A DNA stretch of 6,042 nucleotides from CAYYNP01 sp964472545 (GTDB lineage Bacteria; Planctomycetota; Planctomycetia; Pirellulales; Thermoguttaceae). The translations under genes were made by a program, and so were the position numbers. Shown here piece by piece: positions 1-4,486 of the stretch. Position 1 is the first letter of the stretch; each line of letters begins with the position of its first letter. A model generated the notes under the pieces. The model had not been told where the DNA came from. It ran no database searches and worked only from the letters and a program-made list of their open reading frames with translations. Location: assembly GCA_964472545.1 (NCBI GenBank), contig CAYYNP010000443.1:1-6042 (forward strand), given 5' to 3'.

Positions 1-1
1 T

Positions 2-130
2 CGCGTGCTGGACGAAACGGCCGCCTCGTTCGAGGAACTCAAACAAGAGCACGCCACGGCGTTGGACGAGTTGGCTTGGTACAAGCGTTGGGCCTTTGGC
101 CGGCGGCGGACACGGAGTGAGGCGGTGTGA
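2..130 (+). pseudogene. IS66-type transposase (TnpC), N-terminal fragment, truncated
   Basis: The frame is open from the window edge for 42 codons and ends in TGA. The translation contains VLDETAASFEELKQEH followed by ELAWYKRWAFGRRR. This resembles the N-terminal leucine-zipper part of IS66-family TnpC transposases, where a heptad-like helix leads into an FGRR(R/S)E motif just before the zinc-finger and DDE domains. After the GRRR motif only six residues (TRSEAV) remain, and no other frame downstream continues with a zinc finger or catalytic domain. The element is therefore broken here, and what lies left of base 1 cannot be seen. The IS66 assignment rests on recalled family motifs over a short stretch, so a different coiled-coil protein remains possible. 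Confidence 0.6.
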
Positions 131-259
131 CGTCAGCCCGCCACCCCTCTATTATGGCCACCGCCGCCGAAAGCACAACTCGAACGAGTGCATGCCGTCT
201 CGGAGTATCCGCCACTGGAGACCGAAGGCCCCATCGTCTCACGTATCGGCTGCCCTTGG
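131..259. other. Non-coding remnant between IS66 fragment and decayed TPR gene
   Basis: No credible reading frame, RNA gene or terminator hairpin is visible in this short stretch. It may be debris from the event that truncated the transposase. I did not recognise terminal inverted repeats or a target-site duplication. Confidence 0.35.
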
Positions 260-1153
260 CTACGGCCGCTCGGGCCTTTTCATCGGCTCGACGTCGAACG
301 TCGTCTCCTCGCTCCATGCGGTCCACTCACCGTCGACCATGGCGCGTACCCTCCAACGCCATCCTTTGAGGTGCTGGCCGGCGACGTAGCCGGTAGATCG
401 GTCGTCGAAGCGTGGACTCCGGAGGTTCGGCAGATCGATCATGGCGAATCTGGCGGTCGCTCCTTGTACGATCAGGTGATAACGGTCCGCATCCGCAACG
501 GCAGACCAACGGAATTGCCAGAGGCGCTGCCGTGTGCGGCCGGGACTACCGCTCTCGAGAACGGCCCCCGGCTCGGGAGAAACGAGAGACGGGCCGGAGG
601 GCGTCGTCCCGTCGGCGGCGTCTGCTGGCTCGCTGCCAGCGTCGGGAGAGGGATGATGGCCCGTGGGGGCCTGCTGGGTTTCTTCGACGAATTCGCGGAA
701 CCCGTCGTGATTCCGCAGCGCCTCGAAGTTCGGATCGGCGTTCAATTGCGTGACGAGTCGGGAATCGTCGAAGAACCCATGCTGCCATGCCCGTCACAGC
801 ACGTCGATCGTCGCGGTGGCATATTCTTCGTGCTGCTCTTTGCGCTGCGTCTCATCCATCGACCCATCGGTGCTTACCGCGCCGGCTGCCAGTGCGTAAA
901 TGCCGGCGACCTGATACGTTTGCGTGGTGGACAAGTCGTCTCTGGCGGCAATCACCTTCGCCTCGGCGGCGGCGCGAGCGTGGTCGCCCTGCCACACGAT
1001 GGCGAAAGCCCGTTGGATTTGATAGACCGAGCGAATCGGTTCGGGGAGACTCGGTATCAAAGAAGTGGCCGCTTCTTCCGCCCTCTTGTACTGCTCGTGT
1101 CGAAGCAGCACGGCAAGATGATTGCCGACCCAATGCTGGACGTTTTTCCGTTT
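260..1153 (-). pseudogene. Decayed TPR / fibronectin-III-like protein gene with in-frame stop
   Basis: A single minus-strand frame runs from 1153 to a TAG at 260-262 and is interrupted only once, by TGA at 794-796. Before the TGA it encodes TPR-like helices (HWVGNHLAVLLRHEQYKRAEEA, then a conserved-looking ALAAGAV helix). After it, AWQHGFFDDSRLVTQLNADP and FEALRNHDGFREF form the motif that ends the TPR tail of many planctomycete Ser/Thr kinases (usually GFF.DP..V..L..DPDLD.LR.R.DF). The motif spans the stop, so both halves were once one protein. The TGA would be an Arg codon (CGA) before a single transition. The C-terminal 110 or so residues (SLVSPEPGAVLESG, RWRVRAMVDGEWTAWSE) look like a fibronectin-III/Ig-like domain. 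In frame, a TAG at 1154-1156 blocks extension upstream, so the N-terminal part, possibly a kinase domain, is missing. A GTG at 1109-1111 could start a 105-residue stub and a TTG at 743-745 a 161-residue one, but neither has a convincing ribosome binding site. The S41 gene starts decoding 57 bp upstream in the same direction. Confidence 0.65.
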
Positions 1154-1210
1154 CTAAGGGATGTGGAAATAAACCTTGGACCCGAGAGGAAGGAGGATTT
1201 CGAGTGAAGA

Positions 1211-2719
1211 CTACTTGTCCTTGTCCGGCTCGTCCTTGTCCGGCTCGTCTCCCTCCTCGCCCGGCTCGTCCTCCTTGGCCAACTCGCCAATCAGATAATC
1301 CACGGCCATCTCCAACTGCCGATCGACCGGCCGCGAAGCCTCGTCGGGTTCCTCGGGAGAATCGCCCTCGCTTTCGGCGTCCGGGTCGGCCTCCTCAGGT
1401 TCGCCGTCTTCGGGAGTCTCCGGCTCGTCCGGCTCCGACTCGTCCGGCTGCGGCGCTTCGGCGTCGGGATCGTCCTTTGGCGGCGCGTGTGGCCGCAGGA
1501 TGTCGCGGCGGCGGCGGTCCTCGACCAGCCGCATCATCTCCATGTTGCTGAGCTTCAGCTCGAATCCGTCGTCTGGCATCACCCCCCATTCATCTTCTTC
1601 GTCGGCGTCGTTGAAGCGGTGGATGTTCTTGCCGCTGGGGCGTCGGTAGCTGGCGGTGGTCAGCTTCAGCGCGCTGAGGCCGCCCTCCAATTCGACCACG
1701 TTCTGCACGCTGCCCTTGCCCCAGGTCCGCTCGCCGACGATCACCGCCCGCTTGTGATCCTGCAAACAGGCTGAGACGATCTCGCTGGCACTGGCGCTGA
1801 AGCGGTTGACCAGCACGGCCATAGGGAAGCCCTCGTAGGTGCCGCTCTTCTTCGCGTCCCACTCGCGTGCAGGGCTGTTGCGGCCTTCGGTGCTGACGAT
1901 GCGGCCCTTGGAGACGAACAGGTCGCTGACTTCGATGGCCGAGCCCAGCAGCCCGCCGGGGTTGAAACGCAGGTCGAGAATCAGCCCTTGCACCTTCTGT
2001 TTGGTCAACTCATCCAGCGCGTCGCGCAATTCATCGACCGTGTCGCGGCTGAAAGCGGTGATGCGGATGTAACCGATCCGCGGTTCGGTCCTCAGCATGA
2101 AGTCCCAGGAGTCGTCTTCCTTGCGGTCGTCGGCCAACACGGTCTCGACGTGGATGACCTCGCGGCGAATGGTCAATTCCACCTCGTCGGTCGAGCCGGG
2201 ATGGACCACCGTCAGCGTGACTTCCGTGTTCTCCTTGCCCTTCAGCCGCCGCACGGCCTCGTCGATCGTGATCCCCTCGGTCGTTTCCCCCTCGATCTTG
2301 ACGATCCGGTCGCCGGCCAGGATGCCTGCCCGATAGGCGGGCGTGCCGACCAACGGGCTGAGCACTGTTAACTGCCCGCCGACCAGCGAGATCTGGATGC
2401 CGATGCCGCCGAACTCGGCCTCGACGCTGCTTCGGAAGCGGCCGAGTTCTTTCGGGTTGATGTAGCTGGAATAGGGATCGAGTTCGGTCAACACGCCCTT
2501 GATGGCCGCCTCCATCAACTCGCGGCGGTCGACCTCCTTGACGTAGTTCCGCTCGACCTGGTCCATCGTGTCGACGAACAGCCGATAGAGCTCGTAGTAT
2601 TCCTCTCGGGAGGGGTCGGTCGGCGGCGCGGGCACCTTCGATTCGGCAGCCGTCGCACTCGCGATCGACATACCCAGGGCCAAGAACAACAGCAACACAA
2701 TGGGCGCACGTCGTGACAT
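1211..2719 (-). CDS. S41 family C-terminal processing peptidase (CtpA-like), exported, PDZ domain
   Basis: A serine protease of the S41/CTP family, which cleaves proteins near their C-termini outside the cytoplasm. The 502-residue product starts with MSRRAPIVLLLFLALGM, a typical signal peptide, with likely cleavage after SATAA. An N-terminal helical part (residues about 35-95, ending with LTELDPYSSYI) precedes a PDZ domain (about 95-190; GGIGIQI, AGILAGDRI) and the S41 domain (about 213-365). The catalytic Ser310 is the middle serine of SASASEI. Lys335 and Gln339 lie in GKGSVQ, with the Ser-to-Lys spacing of 25 seen in CtpB and Tsp. The substrate-strand motif LDLRFNPGGLL is present. From about 416 to 462 about half the residues are Asp or Glu, followed by a short helix (RQLEMAVDYLIGELAKE) and DEPDK repeats. 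The ATG at 2719 was chosen over one 60 bp upstream because a GGGAGGAGG sequence sits 6 nt before it and the signal peptide then begins at residue 1. The family assignment is very secure; the substrate is unknown. Confidence 0.95.
   Translation of the reverse strand: MSRRAPIVLLLFLALGMSIASATAAESKVPAPPTDPSREEYYELYRLFVDTMDQVERNYVKEVDRRELMEAAIKGVLTELDPYSSYINPKELGRFRSSVEAEFGGIGIQISLVGGQLTVLSPLVGTPAYRAGILAGDRIVKIEGETTEGITIDEAVRRLKGKENTEVTLTVVHPGSTDEVELTIRREVIHVETVLADDRKEDDSWDFMLRTEPRIGYIRITAFSRDTVDELRDALDELTKQKVQGLILDLRFNPGGLLGSAIEVSDLFVSKGRIVSTEGRNSPAREWDAKKSGTYEGFPMAVLVNRFSASASEIVSACLQDHKRAVIVGERTWGKGSVQNVVELEGGLSALKLTTASYRRPSGKNIHRFNDADEEDEWGVMPDDGFELKLSNMEMMRLVEDRRRRDILRPHAPPKDDPDAEAPQPDESEPDEPETPEDGEPEEADPDAESEGDSPEEPDEASRPVDRQLEMAVDYLIGELAKEDEPGEEGDEPDKDEPDKDK
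1214..1249. repeat. 15-bp tandem repeat encoding DEPDK at the protease C-terminus
   Basis: The unit CTTGTCCGGCTCGTC occurs twice in perfect tandem (1220-1234 and 1235-1249), with a further six bases of the unit (1214-1219) next to the stop codon. Its length is a multiple of three, so changes in copy number would lengthen or shorten the acidic tail without shifting the frame. Confidence 0.85.
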
Positions 2720-2725
2720 CGAAAA

Positions 2726-2734
2726 CCTCCTCCC
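2726..2734 (-). promoter_or_regulatory. Strong Shine-Dalgarno of the S41 protease gene
   Basis: On the minus strand GGGAGGAGG lies 6 nt before the ATG at 2717-2719. It decides the start codon in favour of the 502-residue form and against the upstream ATG at 2777-2779, which has no comparable site. Confidence 0.85.
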
Positions 2735-2809
2735 GGGGGGGCAGTTAGCCGATAAGGCGTGACGTTCCGTGTCAGGCAACGCATGGGCCGCCTGAAAAGA
2801 AGACCCTTA

Positions 2810-2838
2810 AGTATAGTGAACGGAGGCAACTGCGGCAA
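2810..2838 (-). promoter_or_regulatory. Predicted sigma70-type promoter of the S41 protease gene
   Basis: Reading the minus strand, TTGCCG (rc of 2833-2838, 4 of 6 consensus) and TATACT (rc of 2810-2815, 5 of 6) are separated by 17 bp. Transcription would start near 2803, giving a leader of about 84 nt before the ATG at 2719. The start site itself is inferred. Confidence 0.55.
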
Positions 2839-2957
2839 GCAAGACAGAGACGAACGAGACGGGCGAGCACCGAGGCATCCCGGAGAACTGCCCCCCTTGT
2901 TAGCCGTCGAGCTGCCATCCTCCCGTAGATTTCGTCAGAAAAAGAAGTGTCCAACTC

Positions 2958-2974
2958 TTGACATTGATTCTCAA
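2958..2974 (+). promoter_or_regulatory. Fur-box-like operator overlapping the hemP promoter
   Basis: The sequence TTGACATTGATTCTCAA is an imperfect palindrome. Its 15-bp core (2959-2973) matches the 7-1-7 Fur consensus TGATAATnATTATCA at 11 of 14 positions. It covers the -35 element and the first part of the spacer, the placement expected of a repressor that blocks RNA polymerase. A hemP-like gene follows, and hemP genes are commonly iron-regulated, which supports the call. The regulator is not in this window and binding is inferred. Confidence 0.6.
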
Positions 2975-2986
2975 TTTCACTAGGAT
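2958..2986 (+). promoter_or_regulatory. Predicted sigma70-type promoter of hemP-like gene
   Basis: A perfect -35 hexamer TTGACA (2958-2963) is followed after exactly 17 bp by TAGGAT (2981-2986, 4 of 6 matches to TATAAT). An A-rich block at 2937-2948 lies in the UP-element position. Transcription would begin around 2992-2994, so the TTG at 2986 cannot be the translation start and hemP must start further downstream. Confidence 0.65.
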
Positions 2987-3039
2987 TGCGGTTTTACACG
3001 ATTGCACGCTTGCCCCACGTGCAGTCTGCCTCGCATTCA

Positions 3040-3309
3040 ATGCAGGTCTTAAGAGAAAAAGCCGTGCCCGAGCAACGCACAGACTCGCCACCGCCAGCAT
3101 CGCTGCCGAAGACGACGGCCAGACGATTGCCGGACCGGCAAAGCGGTGGAAGTTGCGGCCGCGTTTTGCTACGCAAGCGCGCCGACACGCTGCGGGTCGT
3201 CGGCTCCGACGAACTACTTCAAGGTCAGCGCGAGATGCTGATTCGCCACGGCAGCCAAACCTACCGCCTGTTTCGCACTCGCAACGACAAACTGATACTC
3301 CAAAAATAG
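3040..3309 (+). CDS. hemP: HemP-like haemin uptake protein
   Basis: A small protein of about 89 residues. Its last 34 residues (about 56-89) match the HemP/HmuP family: SDELLQGQREMLIRHG, then QTYRLFRTRNDKLILQK, comparable with the usual (S/R)xELLxGxREVxIxHxGxxYRLRxTRxGKLILxK and ending at the same Lys. HemP/HmuP proteins belong to iron/haem uptake regulons; HmuP in Bradyrhizobium is a co-activator of the haem receptor gene. The first 55 residues are rich in Pro, Ser, Arg and Lys, look disordered and have no motif I know. The start is uncertain: ATG at 3040 has no clear ribosome binding site, while GTG at 3064 (81 residues) is preceded by AAGAGA at 7 nt. The gene lies directly behind a predicted promoter with Fur-like box. 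No TonB receptor, ExbB/D or haem transporter is visible nearby. The motif supports the family well; the function in this organism is inferred. Confidence 0.75.
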   Translation: MQVLREKAVPEQRTDSPPPASLPKTTARRLPDRQSGGSCGRVLLRKRADTLRVVGSDELLQGQREMLIRHGSQTYRLFRTRNDKLILQK

Positions 3310-3434
3310 AGAACGTTTCTCTCACGCCAGCAAGCCAGTTCCGGCGGCAAGTCCCTTGCTCCCGAGTGTCGGCCAGCCAGCACGCGGTTTTCATCCGCGC
3401 CAACTTCACGCTAGCCCCACTAGGAGCAACGACC
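3310..3434 (+). other. Short intergenic gap between hemP-like and DUF1559 genes
   Basis: These 125 bp contain no convincing terminator hairpin and no -35/-10 pair that I would trust. Read-through from the hemP promoter into the DUF1559 gene is therefore plausible. A weak promoter cannot be excluded. Confidence 0.4.
3422..3426 (+). promoter_or_regulatory. Ribosome binding site of the DUF1559 gene
   Basis: AGGAG lies 8 nt before the ATG at 3435. This start puts the prepilin signal at the N-terminus, where it must be, and rules out the much longer open frame that extends upstream to 2958 through the hemP-like gene. Confidence 0.75.
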
Positions 3435-4481
3435 ATGACTGGCCCTTGCAAGGGATCCCCCCGCCGGAGCAATCCGGGCTTCACACTGATCGAACTGTTG
3501 GTTGTGATGGTGATCGTCGGCGCGATCATCAGCCTGCTGTTGCCCGCCGTGCAGAGCGCCCGCGAATCGGCCCGCGTGACGTCGTGCGGCGGCAACCTCA
3601 AACAGGTCGCGCTGGCCACGGCCAACTTCGAGGCCCGACGCGGCCACTTCCCGTCGAGTTGGAAGGCGACGCTGCCGGTTCCCAACAGCAGCTCGATCAA
3701 CGGGTGGTCGGCCCAGGCGCAGATCTTGCCGCATTTGGAGCAGATGCAGCTCGAGGCACAGATCGACTTCGAGCAGAGCTACACGCTGGCGGCCGACGTC
3801 GTTACGGCCGACGGAGCCACGACGAAGCTCAGCGCGATGCGCGTGCCCACATATCTTTGTCCCTCCGAGCCTCGCGATGAAGTCCGGCTCAGCGGCGGCG
3901 AGCCCGAACACTATCCGCTGAACTACGCCGTGAACCTGGGCGTGTGGCACGTTTGGAGCCCGGAGGACGGCCAAGGTGGCCCGGGGGCCTTCTATCCCAA
4001 CAGCCGGGTCAAAGCGGCCCAGGTAGAAGACGGGCTGAGCTTTACGATCTGCGCGGCGGAGGTGAAGGCCTACAATCCGTATTACCGCAACGCCGCGTGG
4101 CCGGGCCCCTTGGCGATTCCCATGCCCGACGAGGTGGCCGGTCTTGGCGGCCAGTTCAAGACCAGCAGCGGCCATACCGAATGGGTCGACGGCCGTGCCC
4201 ATCAGATCGGCTTCACGACCACGTTTCGCCCCAACCAACGGGTACTGGCCGACGTGTCCGGGACCACGTACGACGTCGACTGGACGAACCAGCAGGAAGG
4301 CAAGTCGACAACCGCGCCCACCTACGCCGCCGTCACCGCCCGCAGCCATCACGGCGGCGGCGTGAACGTCGCCATGCTCGATGGCTCGACCCGCTGGTTT
4401 ACCGACGAGATCAACCTCGGCGTGTGGCGAGCGTACTCGACTCGCGCCGGCCAGGAGCTGATTCCGTCGGACGAGCAGTAA
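3435..4481 (+). CDS. DUF1559 domain protein with type IV prepilin-like N-terminus (H-X9-DG)
   Basis: A 348-residue planctomycete-type DUF1559 protein (SBP_bac_10 superfamily). After a short basic leader (residues 1-15, Lys6, Arg10, Arg11) comes GFTLIELLVVMVIVGAII, a class III prepilin signal. A prepilin peptidase would cut between Gly15 and Phe16, with Glu20 at mature position +5, and a hydrophobic helix follows to about residue 37. The next motif, LLPAVQSARESAR (about 35-47) followed by CGGNLKQVALA (51-61), is the usual DUF1559 N-terminal signature. FPSSW, LCPSEP (141-146) and NYAVN (163-167) follow. The C-terminus carries the diagnostic H-X9-DG motif (His306, Asp316-Gly317), then INLGVWRAYSTRAG. 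Length is normal for the family. These proteins occur in many copies in planctomycetes; they are probably membrane-anchored or secreted through a pseudopilin system, and their function is not established. The gene follows the hemP-like gene by 125 bp and ends 5 bp from the convergent HzsA-related gene. Confidence 0.93.
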   Translation: MTGPCKGSPRRSNPGFTLIELLVVMVIVGAIISLLLPAVQSARESARVTSCGGNLKQVALATANFEARRGHFPSSWKATLPVPNSSSINGWSAQAQILPHLEQMQLEAQIDFEQSYTLAADVVTADGATTKLSAMRVPTYLCPSEPRDEVRLSGGEPEHYPLNYAVNLGVWHVWSPEDGQGGPGAFYPNSRVKAAQVEDGLSFTICAAEVKAYNPYYRNAAWPGPLAIPMPDEVAGLGGQFKTSSGHTEWVDGRAHQIGFTTTFRPNQRVLADVSGTTYDVDWTNQQEGKSTTAPTYAAVTARSHHGGGVNVAMLDGSTRWFTDEINLGVWRAYSTRAGQELIPSDEQ

Positions 4482-4486
4482 TTCGA

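Larger units (their letters stand above)
2720..3039. other. Divergent intergenic region between S41 protease and hemP-like gene
   Basis: This 320-bp stretch has no credible gene. It contains the S41 leader with Shine-Dalgarno, two back-to-back predicted promoters about 120 bp apart (2810-2838 on minus, 2958-2986 on plus) and a Fur-box-like palindrome. An A-rich block (2937-2948) just upstream of the plus-strand -35 could act as an UP element. Between 2839 and 2936 I see nothing recognisable. It is visibly less GC-rich around 2930-2990 than the coding regions, as expected for a promoter region. Confidence 0.6.

Noticed and set aside
794..796. Selenocysteine at the in-frame TGA of the TPR gene
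   Set aside because: The motif position is expected to be Arg or another ordinary residue, no redox motif surrounds it and no SECIS-like hairpin was evident just downstream. A nonsense mutation is simpler.
188..1207. Long plus-strand open frame of 339 codons over the left region
   Set aside because: It is antisense to the TPR/FnIII remnant, whose translation has recognisable motifs. The plus-strand product has none, and high GC content makes long spurious frames common.
2733..2742. Homopolymeric run of seven G (C on the coding strand) ahead of the S41 Shine-Dalgarno as a phase-variable switch
   Set aside because: The run is short, lies in the untranslated leader and is unremarkable for this base composition.
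2720..2779. Upstream ATG at 2777-2779 giving a 522-residue protease
   Set aside because: It would put 20 polar residues before the signal peptide and ignores the strong GGGAGGAGG located 6 nt before the ATG at 2719.
2958..3434. N-terminal extension of the DUF1559 protein to a start at 2958
   Set aside because: It would bury the prepilin signal 170 residues inside the protein, begin within the predicted -35 hexamer and overlap the hemP-like gene. The ATG at 3435 has its own ribosome binding site.
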